Positions 31,985 through 42,237 of a stretch of 64,000 bases of DNA are shown in pieces (the stretch's first letter is position 1; each line of letters starts with the position of its first letter). This DNA comes from Vicia villosa (Eukaryota; Streptophyta; Magnoliopsida; Fabales; Fabaceae). The notes under the pieces were generated by a model. It did no database searches. It saw only the letters and a program-made list of their open reading frames with translations, and was not told the origin of the DNA. The position numbers were made by a program, and so were the translations under genes. The stretch covers positions 28,647,915-28,711,914 of the forward strand of contig NC_081186.1 in the NCBI RefSeq assembly GCF_029867415.1, read 5' to 3'.

Positions 31985-32700
31985 GAAGGCGGACGAACTG
32001 TTTTCGGGGTGGAAACTGCCATTCGTCGACTGATGCCTGGGGAATCAACGAACTGTTTTCCTAAGAGGAAAACTGCCATTCATCGACTCTGTGGGGAGTT
32101 AAGCATCCCAGAAACAGACAAACTGTTCGAAGAAACTGCCATTTGTCGATTTCTCGAGTATTTAACAGACAAACTGTCTTTCCTTGGGGAAAGGCTGCCA
32201 TTTGCCAATTGCTAGGGGAGCAAACTGTCTTCTGCTGAAAGAGACTGCCATTTGTAGACCCTGCTGTGAGAAAGTGAGCAAACTGTCTTCTGCTGAAAGA
32301 GACTGCCATTTGCTGACTGCCGGGGAAACAAACTGTCTTCTACTGGGAGAGACTGCCATTTGTAGACCCTGTCGTGAGAAAGTGAGCAAACTGTCTTCTG
32401 CTGAAAGAGACTGCCATTTGCTGACTGCCGGGGAAACAAACTGTCTTCTACTGGGAGAGACTGCCATTTGTCGACCCTGTCATGAAAGAAAGTGAGCAAA
32501 CTGTCTTCTGCTGAAAGAGACTGCCATTTGCTGACTGCCGGGGAAACAAACTGTCTTCTACTGGGAGAGACTGCCATTTGTCGACCCTGTCATGAGAGAA
32601 AGTGAGCAAACTGTCTTCTGCTGAAAGAGACTGTCATTTGCTGACTTTGTTGGGGAATCTGAACTATCTTCTGGATGAAGACTATCATTCGCTGACTCCG
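31985..32700 (-). repeat. Second tandem array, ~54 bp units in a ~108 bp higher-order repeat
   Basis: The core AAACTGTCTTCTGCTGAAAG and GAGACTGCCATTTG recurs about eight times between 32222 and 32640. Type A (CTGCTGAAAG) and type B (CTACTGGGAG) units alternate. Degenerate units with ACTGTTTTC or AACTATCTTC extend to about 31995 on one side and 32905 on the other. Confidence 0.85.
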
Positions 32701-33776
32701 CTGGGGGATCATTTGTCGATCTGCTGGGAGATTCTGAATTTTTCTTTGACAAGAAGTGGCACCTCTTGACCCTGCTGGGGAAATACCAGACCTGTAGGGA
32801 GTTCCGGAATGTGAAGCAGACTATCTTATCTGAAGAAGACTGTCGAATGTCGCTCTGCAGGAGATTCTCGGCTGAGGGATTCCAAAAGTGAACAAACTAT
32901 CTCCTTGAGGGAGACTACCATCTGTTGACTTGCTTGGGGAAATCTCTCTACATGGATTGTTGTCTTGTAGGAAAAAGTTTCTCCAGGACTTGCAGGGGAA
33001 ACTTGAGTTCATGCCCTCATGACTCGGGCATTCTCATGATTAAGAGCCTAATTCGACTATGCAGTTGTAATGTAATGTATGCATGAGTATTATGACAATT
33101 ATAAAATGTAAAGTGAATGTGAATAGAGTTGTCGCGGATGTAAAATCCTATGATACGACTTGAATTCTTGTTGATCAGAAGATGTCCTCTTCTTGTAGTT
33201 CGAACTCTGTTTGGAATATCTGGCTATCAGTTGTCCGCTGTCCGAAGTAAGTAATATGAATTGAAGTGAAGATCCGTCATCGGGAGATGTTCGCAAAGCG
33301 ACCTTATGGGGAAAACTTGGTTCCCGGAGTCTCAACCGTTCTCGGAGCAACTGTTTGCATTCTTCCTATTGTTTGTAAACCTTAGAAAGAAATTTCACCT
33401 TTATTTTTGCAAGTAAATTCATTTTTATTTTATGAAAACATTTGTTTCACGAAAATGACTGTTTAAACCTAAAATGCATTCCAAGAAACTGAATAAGACT
33501 AGATTGTAAAGGAAAAAGCACAAGGCTCAAATTATTATATATGGAATGGTAACCAGCCAAATGCTTGATTCCGTGGAGTATTTACAAAGTTGGAAATTGG
33601 TAATTTTCGGGAAAAGGGCTACGATGAAACGTGACGACCGTTATCTCTCCCTTCCACTCCGAATTGCGCTGTATTCGTGCTTCGTAGAAGATGACCTACT
33701 GCTGATGAATACTCCGCTATGGATTTTGAATGATCAAGTTTGTCCTGAACACAGTTACTTGCCATATATCCCTAGC
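32701..33776 (-). other. Ogre 3' UTR between tandem arrays and the hairpin units
   Basis: Noncoding. Degenerate GAGACTACCATCTGTTGACT-type units continue to about 32945. The rest is unique and stop-dense in all frames. I see no gene in it. Confidence 0.5.
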
Positions 33777-33935
33777 TTTTGCGTAAACTACCCCTTTCGG
33801 GTTTTAAGTTTACCGGGATTGATTATTTATTTTTTATGTCTCTAACTTTTGCCTGAATCGCCCTTTCGGGTTTTCGATTCACCGAGACGCTCTTTTTTGC
33901 CTAAGTCGCTCTTTGCGAGTTTTCAACTTAGCGAG
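33777..33935 (-). repeat. Three hairpin units directly downstream of the Ogre integrase stop
   Basis: Unit A (33783-33813) has outer arms GTAAACT/AGTTTAC and inner CCC-TTTC-GGG. Unit B (33854-33881) has TGAATCG/CGATTCA and the same inner stem. Unit C (33901-33931) has CTAAGT/ACTTAG and an inner stem CTC/GAG. On the element strand the common inner hairpin is CCC-GAAA-GGG, a GNRA-type loop. Each unit is preceded by TTTTGC on the plus strand. Confidence 0.65.
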
Positions 33936-33955
33936 CTGTTCTTTTTTTTGTTTAT

Positions 33956-36900
33956 TTAGGCAAAGTATTTCTTGACTGCGTCGATGTTCACAGGACGGGT
34001 GAATTCTTCTCCATCCATAGTCGTGAGTATTAAGGCTCCTCCTGAGAAAGCTCTCTTGACCACGTAGGGGCCGTCATAATTGGGAGTCCATTTCCCTCTT
34101 GAATCTGTGAGAAAAGATTGAATCTTTTTGAGTACAAGGTCGCCTTCTTTGATTGTGCGAGGTCGAACCTTTTTGTCGAAAGCTTTCTTCATTCTTTGTT
34201 GATATAGCTGTCCGTGGCATAAAGCTGTCATGCGCTTTTCTTCGATTAAGTTCAATTCATCGAATCTGCTTTGACACCACTCGGCTTCTGTTAATTTTGC
34301 CTCCATCAGAACTCTCATTGATGGGATTTCAACCTCTATAGGTAGGACTGCCTCCATGCCATATACAAGGGAGAAAGGAGTTGCTCCAGTCGAAGTACGT
34401 ACTGATGTACGGTAACCATGAAGAGCATACGGGAGCATTTCATGCCAATCTTTGTAAGTGATGACCATCTTCTGAATGATTTTCTTGATGTTTTTGTTAG
34501 CTGCTTCTACAGCTCCATTCATCTTTGGTCTGTAAGGATATGAGTTGTGATGTTCAATCTTGAATTCTTCACAAAGTTCCTTCATCATTTTGTTATTCAA
34601 ATTTGACCCATTGTCAGTGATTATCTTGCTAGGAACGCCGTAGCGACAGATGATGTGATTCTTGATAAACCTGACGACAACTTGTCTTGTAACGTTTGCA
34701 TATGAAGCTGCTTCAACCCATTTGGTAAAATAGTCTATGGCTACCAAGATGAAGCGATGTCCGTTGGACGCTTTTGGTTCGATCATTCCAATCATGTCGA
34801 TTCCCCACATGGAGAAAGGCCAAGGGGAAGAGAGTATGTTGAGAAGAGATGGTGGCACATGAATTCTATCGGCGTAGATCTGGCATTTGTGACACCTCTT
34901 TGCATACTGGTAGCAATCTGACTCCATCGTCAGCCAATAATATCCTGCTCTCAGTATTTTCCTTGTCATGGTATGTCCATTGGTGTGAGTACCAAAGGAA
35001 CCTTCATGTATTTCTCTCATGAGTATTTCTGCTTCTTTTCTGTCAACGCATCTGAGCAGAACCATGTCGAAGTTTCTCTTGTACAGGACATCTTCATTCA
35101 GGAAGAATCTACAAGCTAACTTTCTCAAAGTCTTTCTATCTTTCTTTGACGCCCCAAGAGGGTACTCTTGCTTTTGAAGAAAGTTCTTGATGTCGTAGTA
35201 CCACGGTTTGTTGTCGATGATTGCTTCTATTGTGAAAACATGAGCGGGCCTATCCAGGCGCATAACATCGATCCGAGGAATGTCATTCCAATGATTTATC
35301 CTAATCATGGAAGAGAGTGTGGCTAATGCATCAGCCAAATTGTTTTCTTCACGAGGAATGTGATGAAAATCTACCCTGTCGAAGAATGGTAACAATCTTC
35401 TCGCGTAGTCTTTGTAAGGAATTAGTCCTGGTTGGCGTGTTTCCCATTCTCCTTTGATTTGATTGATGACCAAAGCAGAATCTCCATATACATCCAAGTG
35501 TTTGATTCTTAGATCCATGGCTTCTTCGAGACCCATGATGCAAGCTTCATATTCGGCCTCATTGTTTGTGCATTTGAAAGTTAATCTGGCAGTAAATGGA
35601 ATATGGGTACCCTGAGGTGTAACAATGATTGCCCCAATTCCTCGTCCATAAGTATTGACAGCTCCGTCAAAGATTAAGCCCCACTGGGATCCTATCTCAG
35701 GTCCTTCGTCTGGTAGTGGCTCGTCGTAATCTTTCATCTTGAGGTACATGACGTCCTCGTCCGGAAAGTCAAAACTGGTTGATTCATGACCATTGAGTGG
35801 ATGGTGAGCCAGGTGCTCAGCTAGGATGCTTCCTTTCACGGCTTTTTGTGCGTGATACTCAATGTCATATTCTGACAACAACATCTGCCAACGGGCAATT
35901 CTCCCGGTTAAAGCAGGCTTCTCAAAGATGTACTTGATTGGATCCATATGAGAGATCAAACAAGTAGTATGTCGAATCATGTACTGACGGAGACGCTTGG
36001 CAGCCCAGGCCAAAGCACAACACGTCTTCTCGAGCATGGAGTAGCGGGATTCACAGTCAGTGAATTTCTTGCTCAGGTAGTAAATGGCATGCTCTTTTCT
36101 TTTTGTCTCGTCTTGCTGTCCAAGGACACAACCCATGGAGTCTTCTAAGACGGTTAAGTACATTATCAAAGGTCTTCCTTCCACTGGAGGAGACAGGATG
36201 GGTGGTTCGAGCAGATATTCCTTAATGCTGTCGAACGCTTTCTGACAATCGTCTGTCCAGACGCAACTTTGATTTTTCCGTAGAAGTTTGAAAATAGGAG
36301 CACAAGTTGCTGTCATGAGATATATGAATCTCGAGATGTAATTCAGACGTCCAAGAAATCCTCTAACTTGTTTCTCGGTTCTGGGCGAAGGCATTTCTTG
36401 AATTGCCTTGACTTTGTCTGGATCTACTTCAATTCCTCGTTTGCTGACAATGAAACCAAGGAGTTTTCCTGAGTAGACACCAAAGGTACACTTGTTGGGG
36501 TTCAGGCGAAGCTGAAACTTCCGTAAGCGTTGAAATAACTTTGTCAGATTCTGTATGTGATCTTCTTCATTTTCTGATTTGGCAATCATGTCGTCCACAT
36601 AGACTTCCACTTCTTTATGCATCATGTCGTGGAAAAGCGTAGTCATGGCTCTTTGATAAGTTGCCCCGGCGTTCTTTAGTCCAAAAGGCATAACACGGTA
36701 GCAGAACGTGCCCCAGGGGGTGATGAAAGCTGTTTTTTCCATGTCTTCAGGTGCCATTTTGATTTGGTTGTATCCTGAAAATCCGTCCATGAACGAGAAA
36801 ACTTTGGATTTTGCTGTACTGTCTACCAACATATCAATATGTGGTAAAGGAAAATCATCCTTAGGGCTAGCTTTGTTCAAATCTCTGTAGTCGACGCACA

Positions 36901-37384
36901 TGCGGACTTTTCCGTCTTTCTTAGGAACGGGAACAATGTTAGCTAACCACTGAGGGTATTCTGAAGTGACGAGGAAACCTGCGTTAATCTGCTTTTGAAC
37001 TTCCTCTTTGATTTTCATGGCCATCTCCGGATGAGTTCTTCTTAATTTTTGCTTGACCGGAGGGCATTCTGCTTTTAATGGCAAGTGATGCTCCACTATA
37101 CTGGTATCCAACCCTGGCATATCTTGATAAGACCAAGCGAAGACATCTGAGAATTCTTTGAGTAGCTGTATCAAACTCTCTCTGATCTCTGAACTGAGCG
37201 AAGCTCCAATCTTAACCTCTCTTCTGTTTCCATCGGAACCAAGGTTAATGATCTCTAGAGGCTCATTGTATGGCTGAATGGCCTCTTCCTTTTGTTGAAG
37301 TAACCGTGAAATTTCCTTTGATATTTCTTCGTCTTCTTCTTCCTCTGCCTCGAATACAGGAAACTCAAAGCTTGGAGAAGTCAT
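33956..37384 (-). CDS. pol: Ogre ORF3: reverse transcriptase, RNase H, second RNase H, integrase (1142 aa)
   Basis: An uninterrupted frame. RT motifs run from about residue 150 to 290 (VDYRDLNKASPKDDFPLP, FSGYNQIKM, YVDD). A first, connection-type RNase H region follows at about 380-490. A second RNase H (WGLIFDGAV ... TNNEAEYEA ... VYGDSALVINQ ... NNLADALATL) at about 565-690 is the extra archaeal-type domain reported for the Tat clade. The integrase zinc finger (HEGSFGTHTNGH ... CHKCQ) and core (GIDMIGMI, ITDNGSNLNN, NGAVEAANKN) extend to about 1000, with a C-terminal tail ending VNIDAVKKYFA. It copies and integrates the element. No lesion is visible. Expression presumably needs splicing or recoding across the upstream gap from ORF2. 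Confidence 0.96.
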   Translation of the reverse strand: MTSPSFEFPVFEAEEEEDEEISKEISRLLQQKEEAIQPYNEPLEIINLGSDGNRREVKIGASLSSEIRESLIQLLKEFSDVFAWSYQDMPGLDTSIVEHHLPLKAECPPVKQKLRRTHPEMAMKIKEEVQKQINAGFLVTSEYPQWLANIVPVPKKDGKVRMCVDYRDLNKASPKDDFPLPHIDMLVDSTAKSKVFSFMDGFSGYNQIKMAPEDMEKTAFITPWGTFCYRVMPFGLKNAGATYQRAMTTLFHDMMHKEVEVYVDDMIAKSENEEDHIQNLTKLFQRLRKFQLRLNPNKCTFGVYSGKLLGFIVSKRGIEVDPDKVKAIQEMPSPRTEKQVRGFLGRLNYISRFIYLMTATCAPIFKLLRKNQSCVWTDDCQKAFDSIKEYLLEPPILSPPVEGRPLIMYLTVLEDSMGCVLGQQDETKRKEHAIYYLSKKFTDCESRYSMLEKTCCALAWAAKRLRQYMIRHTTCLISHMDPIKYIFEKPALTGRIARWQMLLSEYDIEYHAQKAVKGSILAEHLAHHPLNGHESTSFDFPDEDVMYLKMKDYDEPLPDEGPEIGSQWGLIFDGAVNTYGRGIGAIIVTPQGTHIPFTARLTFKCTNNEAEYEACIMGLEEAMDLRIKHLDVYGDSALVINQIKGEWETRQPGLIPYKDYARRLLPFFDRVDFHHIPREENNLADALATLSSMIRINHWNDIPRIDVMRLDRPAHVFTIEAIIDNKPWYYDIKNFLQKQEYPLGASKKDRKTLRKLACRFFLNEDVLYKRNFDMVLLRCVDRKEAEILMREIHEGSFGTHTNGHTMTRKILRAGYYWLTMESDCYQYAKRCHKCQIYADRIHVPPSLLNILSSPWPFSMWGIDMIGMIEPKASNGHRFILVAIDYFTKWVEAASYANVTRQVVVRFIKNHIICRYGVPSKIITDNGSNLNNKMMKELCEEFKIEHHNSYPYRPKMNGAVEAANKNIKKIIQKMVITYKDWHEMLPYALHGYRTSVRTSTGATPFSLVYGMEAVLPIEVEIPSMRVLMEAKLTEAEWCQSRFDELNLIEEKRMTALCHGQLYQQRMKKAFDKKVRPRTIKEGDLVLKKIQSFLTDSRGKWTPNYDGPYVVKRAFSGGALILTTMDGEEFTRPVNIDAVKKYFA

Positions 37385-37743
37385 ACGGTCGCACGTTTCA
37401 ACGGGGTATTTTATGATTAATCTGCATATGTGTGATAAGTTTTATTTAGACAACGAGGGAAGACTCGGTGTATGCAGTTAATGATTTTTTGATGTTTTTT
37501 AAGGGTGTTTTTTAGGATTACCAATTTCCGAAAAAAGAAAAGGAAAAACTAAACGAAGGAACAGAATGACATTTTTATTTATGGACAGTCATTTCTTGAA
37601 ACAAAGACCCTATAAAACAAAACTCTATTGCTTTGGGCGAAGCAAAGAGGGACATTTAACTAAGAAATAGTAAAATGCAAAGCCCTATGAAACATCTCTT
37701 CACCCTGGGCTATGGTGAGAGGACAAAATAACGGTGAAAGTTC
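37385..37743 (-). other. Gap between Ogre ORF2 and ORF3, candidate intron region
   Basis: About 360 bp with stops in the ORF3 frame. Published work on Ogre shows an intron between the protease and RT coding parts whose removal joins the frames. On the minus strand a possible 3' splice site is ACACATATGCAG at about 37420-37431; from there the ORF3 frame is open through LIIKYPVETCDRM. I could not fix the 5' splice site by eye. Confidence 0.45.
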
Positions 37744-40700
37744 CTACTTAGGAGTGCGAACAACAGTTGAAACTTCAACAGCTGTCCAGTAGTGGCGAAC
37801 CCCATTGTGCACTAAGTAATCTGGAACCTTAGGCTTAAGCTGGCCTGTGGTAGGTCTTGATTTACCAACCACTGTCTTTGCAACACTCAGACGATCTTCT
37901 TCTACTTCAGCAGACTGAGCGGTGTGAGCATACCCCTTTCCAAGTGGAGTATGTCGAACTTTCTTTTGAGGAAACTTCCAATCTTCTGAATGGAGAGACT
38001 CGTTGTCGGAGACACTTTCGAGATCATCCTCTTCTGTATTTTGGTCTTGCTCTTCTCCCAAGATGGCATTGACTAGATATGTGAACTCTATATCCGTAGC
38101 CTCGGAAGGTGACTTGGGGATATAATCCTCAATGATGACTTCACCAGTAGGTGATGCTGAATAGCAAGGGTTATACATCTCTTTTGGCTGAGAGAGGTAC
38201 TCAAAATCACTGTTCCATCCAGTTGGAACAATATCTTCAAGAGAGATTCTTGAACTTTCAGGAGCGGAGTATTTCACCATGTAGTCGAATTTTCCGCTTG
38301 GTTCTCCTAATGTATCCCAAGTCTCTTCGGGGATAGGAGGAACTTCTTCTGATGAACCATGACTTCTGGTGGTGAAGCTGTTAGTAACTTCATCACTGCT
38401 TGGTTGAGTCTTACTTTCAGATTCTTCATTTGGATAACAGCAAAGTGGTTCAGACTCTGATAGGGCGATGTATCCTGATTTGTGAAGATAGGATAACCAT
38501 TCCTCTTCATCGGTGCTTTCCGTATCGATGATATTGACTGTTTGTTGAACAGGTTGAAGAAAACCTCCACTGCAGAAAGTTTCTTGGATAGGGAGAACTA
38601 CTTCAATCCCTGGGATAGCTTTTGATGATGTCGGAAAGAATCCAATTCCCGTTCTGTTCTTGTTGTTGGTAGGAATATTAATGTGCCCCCAACCACTGGT
38701 TGTGCCATCCTTCACAACTTGGATTGCATCTTTGTATGAAGAGATAGACGCTGCTTTCTCCTTTCCTTTGTCTAAGGAAAGTGCTTGGAATTTAGTTCCA
38801 ACAACTTCTTTTGGTTCTATGTCGGAGAATGATGACAGGTTGCTGACGATCAGAGCTCGTTCTCCACATACGGTTACCAATTTGTCATTCCTTACGAACT
38901 TCAGTTTCTGATGAAGTGTTGAAGTAATTGCTCCAGCCTCATGAATCCATGGGCGACCTAGCAAACAACTGTATTGTGCTGGAATATCCATAACTTGGAA
39001 AGTGATTTTGAACGTCTGAGGTCCAATAGTTATGGGAAGATCTACTTCTCCGAAAACTGACTTCCTTGATCCATCAAATGCTTTGACGATGACATGACTT
39101 TTTCTTAGAGGGTAATCTTCGAAGGATAATCTTGATAATGTTGATTTAGGCATGACGTTGAGAGAGGATCCATTGTCTATTAGGACTCCTGTGAGTGTAT
39201 CACCCATGCAGCCAACTGAGATGTGAAGTGGAAGATTGTGGTCCACTCCTTCTTCAGGAAGATCTTCGTCACAGAAACTTAGGTTAGTTCCGGCGGAGAT
39301 GTTGGCAACGATGTTGTTGAATTGGCTTATTGTAACACTTGGTTCTACGAAAGCTTGTTCCAAAACTTTCTGTAGAGCTTCCCTATGAGCTTCAGAACTC
39401 AATAGCAGGGAAAGAACAGAAATCCTAGACGGAGTATGTAGTAATTGATCTACAATGTTGTATTCACTCCTCTGGATTAACTTCAAGATCTCATCATTTT
39501 CTTTCGCTTGAACAGCATTGGTCGGAAGATCGTCTTGCCTATGTGGTACTTCCTCCGAAGGTTTCTCCACATTTTCTGTTGTTCTGTTGAAGACTCGTCC
39601 ACTTCTGGTGACTCGACTAACATCAGCAATGTTGACAACAGACGGTAATGGTATTTCCTTACCATTTTCAATGAATGTAGCGTTGTACTTGTATGGTATA
39701 GCCTTGCTGGACTCATACGGTACAGGTCCTGGTAAGTAGATGACTAGCGGTGCAACTGCTGTCTTCCTGCTGTCATACTTAACTTGCATAGGTTCAACTT
39801 GATTAATTTGAGGAGATACGGTAAAGACTTCATCATCTTCTCTGTTGGCAAGAACAGTAATGGTATTGTCATCCATCAGCTTTTGAATGTCGTTGCGAAC
39901 ACGCAAACATCCTTGTGAATTTCTTCGGCAGATTCTGCATCTACTGTAAGCGTGGAAATCTGTTCCAAAGTAGGCAAGTCCATTTAAAGTTTTGTGGAAC
40001 CTGACTACCGATCCTTCAAGGTCTTCAACTTTGTAGATTTTGTATTCTCCTGGACATCCTTGAACCATGTTGATGTCATGTTCAGTTCTGACTCGGATAT
40101 GTTGAATCCATCCTAAGTCCATTTGTTCTTGTAATGCAGCTTGAACTACGGCACATCCTTGATTATTCTTTGGACAAATTTCGCATGTGAAGTAGTTGTG
40201 AGGTGGTACATGACCGTACCCAGCTTGTTTAGCGTGCATCTTGACAAGATTTTCCCCTATCTGACGAATGTCGTAGATTTGAATGACGTTGGGGTGCTGG
40301 TCTATCAGATTTACTGAAGCTTCTTTGTGCTGCGGCAAAGGATTTGCTTGGACGTTTGGATTAGTATCTTTGAAGGATAGCATTCCGCTCTTCACTAATC
40401 GTTGGACGTCAATCTTGAAAGGGAAACAGTTCTCAATATTGTGACCTGGTGCCCCCTGATGATAGGGACAAGATTGGTCAGCCTTATACCATGGTGAGGA
40501 ACTGTTTGTAGGATTTGGAGGACTCCTTGTCTGAATGAGTCCTTTTGCCAGTAATGTTGGAAACAATTCTGCATACGGCATTGGTACGGGGTCAAAGGCA
40601 GGATACCTTGGAGCCCGATTGTTGTAATTTGGAGGTCGAACCTGCTGCTGAGGTTGCTGCGACCTTTGTTGAGTTTGTTGTTGCGAAACCTGAGGTTGAT

Positions 40701-42009
40701 AAGCTGGCGCTGAGTTAACAACCGGAGTTATTGTTGCAACTTGAGGTTGGAATTTCTTCTTGATTTTGTGCAAGACATTGCTGACATCTTGATCCTTTTT
40801 CTTCTGGAAAGAACTTCCATACTTCCTTGGACCAATAGAAGATTCTGGTTCTTTGTTCAAGCGTCCTTCTCGAACTGCTTCTTCTAAACGCACACCCATG
40901 TTTACCATCTCGGTAAAGTCACTTGGTGCACTTGCAACCATTCGTCCGTAGTAAAATGGACTCAAAGTTTTGAGATAGATTTTTGTCATTTCTTTCTCTT
41001 CAAGTGGTGGACAAATTTGAGCAGCAACTTCACGCCATCTTTGAGCGTATTCCTTGAAGCTTTCTCTATCCTTTTGAGTCATGGCCCGGAGTTGATCTCT
41101 GTCGGGAGCCATATCCAGATTGTACTTATACTGTTTGACGAAGGCCTCTCCGAGGTCTCGAAAAGTACGAATCTCTGAACTGTCCAAGTTCATGTACCAT
41201 TTGAGTGCAGCACCAGTCAGGCTGTCTTGAAAATAATGAATGAGCAATTGTTGATTATCAGTCTGAGTTGACATTCTTCGAGCGTACATCACAAGATGAC
41301 TTTGTGGGCATGAATTCCCTTTGTACTTCTCGAATTCTGGTACTTTGAATTTGTGAGGAATCTTAACATTTGGAACCAGACAGAGGTCTGCAGCATTCTT
41401 TCCAAATAGATCTTGTCCTCGGAGAGTCTTGAGTTCCTTCTGCATTTGCAGAAACTGTTCTTGGAACTCGTCCAATCTTTCATACACGCCAGCATCCTCA
41501 CTGGGAGCGCGATGATATACTTGTCCGCCTTGCGGGGGAAAAGTATGCATAATGGGCTGTGGAGAAGCCATGACAGCAGATCTTGGAATCTCAGCGTTCT
41601 GTTGTGCGAAACCCATTGCCGTTGCTCTTGGAACTTCAATTTCCAGAGGTTTGTAACCCTCCGGTGGACGCATATCCATGGTGACTTTTGGAGCTTCAGA
41701 AGCTGGAGGTATGTACCCTTCTGGAGTAAAGTTATACGGCATGCCCCAAGGTCGATCAGGCGGCATGGTATACTGAGGAACAGGAGTAGAAACAATCTCG
41801 GAAACCACAGTCCTTTGTGGTTCTTCTGGCGTTGGTCGATTCTGCGCAACTACCAGGGCTTCTACCATACTATTGAGTCTTTCAACAGTACCTTTGAGAG
41901 TATTAATCTCTTCTCTGAGTTCTTCATTCTCTTGCTCAAAGTCTTCCATTCTTTTCTTGCGACTTGAACGAGTGTTGTATGGATGAGACAGCTTGAAAGT
42001 CTTGTTCAC
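37744..42009 (-). CDS. gag-pro: Ogre ORF2: gag and aspartic protease (1421 aa)
   Basis: An uninterrupted frame. The N-terminus has a basic patch (SSRKKRM) and a coiled coil (EQENEELREEINTLKGTVERL, residues ~25-60). The retrotransposon gag domain lies at about 215-375 (FEKYKGNSCPQSHL, LTGAALKWYMNL, FKEYAQRWREVA). A Gln/Pro-rich stretch at 430-465 precedes a C/H-containing segment (CPYHQGAPGHNIENC, ~520-535). Two related Cys motifs follow at about 606-620 and 690-705. The protease carries LIDNGSSLNVMPKS near residue 950 and LLGRPWIHEAGA near 1025. The C-terminal 350 residues are acidic and have no domain I recognise. It makes the particle and the maturation protease. Confidence 0.95.
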   Translation of the reverse strand: MNKTFKLSHPYNTRSSRKKRMEDFEQENEELREEINTLKGTVERLNSMVEALVVAQNRPTPEEPQRTVVSEIVSTPVPQYTMPPDRPWGMPYNFTPEGYIPPASEAPKVTMDMRPPEGYKPLEIEVPRATAMGFAQQNAEIPRSAVMASPQPIMHTFPPQGGQVYHRAPSEDAGVYERLDEFQEQFLQMQKELKTLRGQDLFGKNAADLCLVPNVKIPHKFKVPEFEKYKGNSCPQSHLVMYARRMSTQTDNQQLLIHYFQDSLTGAALKWYMNLDSSEIRTFRDLGEAFVKQYKYNLDMAPDRDQLRAMTQKDRESFKEYAQRWREVAAQICPPLEEKEMTKIYLKTLSPFYYGRMVASAPSDFTEMVNMGVRLEEAVREGRLNKEPESSIGPRKYGSSFQKKKDQDVSNVLHKIKKKFQPQVATITPVVNSAPAYQPQVSQQQTQQRSQQPQQQVRPPNYNNRAPRYPAFDPVPMPYAELFPTLLAKGLIQTRSPPNPTNSSSPWYKADQSCPYHQGAPGHNIENCFPFKIDVQRLVKSGMLSFKDTNPNVQANPLPQHKEASVNLIDQHPNVIQIYDIRQIGENLVKMHAKQAGYGHVPPHNYFTCEICPKNNQGCAVVQAALQEQMDLGWIQHIRVRTEHDINMVQGCPGEYKIYKVEDLEGSVVRFHKTLNGLAYFGTDFHAYSRCRICRRNSQGCLRVRNDIQKLMDDNTITVLANREDDEVFTVSPQINQVEPMQVKYDSRKTAVAPLVIYLPGPVPYESSKAIPYKYNATFIENGKEIPLPSVVNIADVSRVTRSGRVFNRTTENVEKPSEEVPHRQDDLPTNAVQAKENDEILKLIQRSEYNIVDQLLHTPSRISVLSLLLSSEAHREALQKVLEQAFVEPSVTISQFNNIVANISAGTNLSFCDEDLPEEGVDHNLPLHISVGCMGDTLTGVLIDNGSSLNVMPKSTLSRLSFEDYPLRKSHVIVKAFDGSRKSVFGEVDLPITIGPQTFKITFQVMDIPAQYSCLLGRPWIHEAGAITSTLHQKLKFVRNDKLVTVCGERALIVSNLSSFSDIEPKEVVGTKFQALSLDKGKEKAASISSYKDAIQVVKDGTTSGWGHINIPTNNKNRTGIGFFPTSSKAIPGIEVVLPIQETFCSGGFLQPVQQTVNIIDTESTDEEEWLSYLHKSGYIALSESEPLCCYPNEESESKTQPSSDEVTNSFTTRSHGSSEEVPPIPEETWDTLGEPSGKFDYMVKYSAPESSRISLEDIVPTGWNSDFEYLSQPKEMYNPCYSASPTGEVIIEDYIPKSPSEATDIEFTYLVNAILGEEQDQNTEEDDLESVSDNESLHSEDWKFPQKKVRHTPLGKGYAHTAQSAEVEEDRLSVAKTVVGKSRPTTGQLKPKVPDYLVHNGVRHYWTAVEVSTVVRTPK

Positions 42010-42237
42010 CTCCTTCTCCTCCTCTCTTTCTGGAGAAAGGAAAGTGACTATTAGATCCGCGACAATTCTCGTGTCAGTGCGTATGACTAAAGCGATGTAT
42101 GATATGCAATTAAGTTAATATTTTTCAAGGAAACACCATAATTACGTTATGAAACATCAAACTTTTATTAATTAAGCGAAAACGCCGTTTTTACACACTT
42201 TGAAAATGGAAATACAGAGAAACTGAGAGAAAGGACT
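42010..42237 (-). other. Spacer between Ogre ORF1 and ORF2
   Basis: About 230 bp noncoding on the minus strand. Nothing else seen. Confidence 0.5.

Noticed and set aside
32162..32577. Overlapping ORFs on both strands (up to 121 aa) rich in repeated residues
   Set aside because: They are translations of the ~54 bp tandem repeat, present in several frames at once, with no domain.
31371..32700. CRISPR-like repeat arrays
   Set aside because: The units are contiguous tandem repeats with no unique spacers, in the 3' UTR of a plant retrotransposon.
41413..41967. 184-residue plus-strand ORF, and a 186-residue minus-strand ORF at 41289-41849
   Set aside because: Both are shadows of Ogre ORF2 in other frames and resemble no protein I know.
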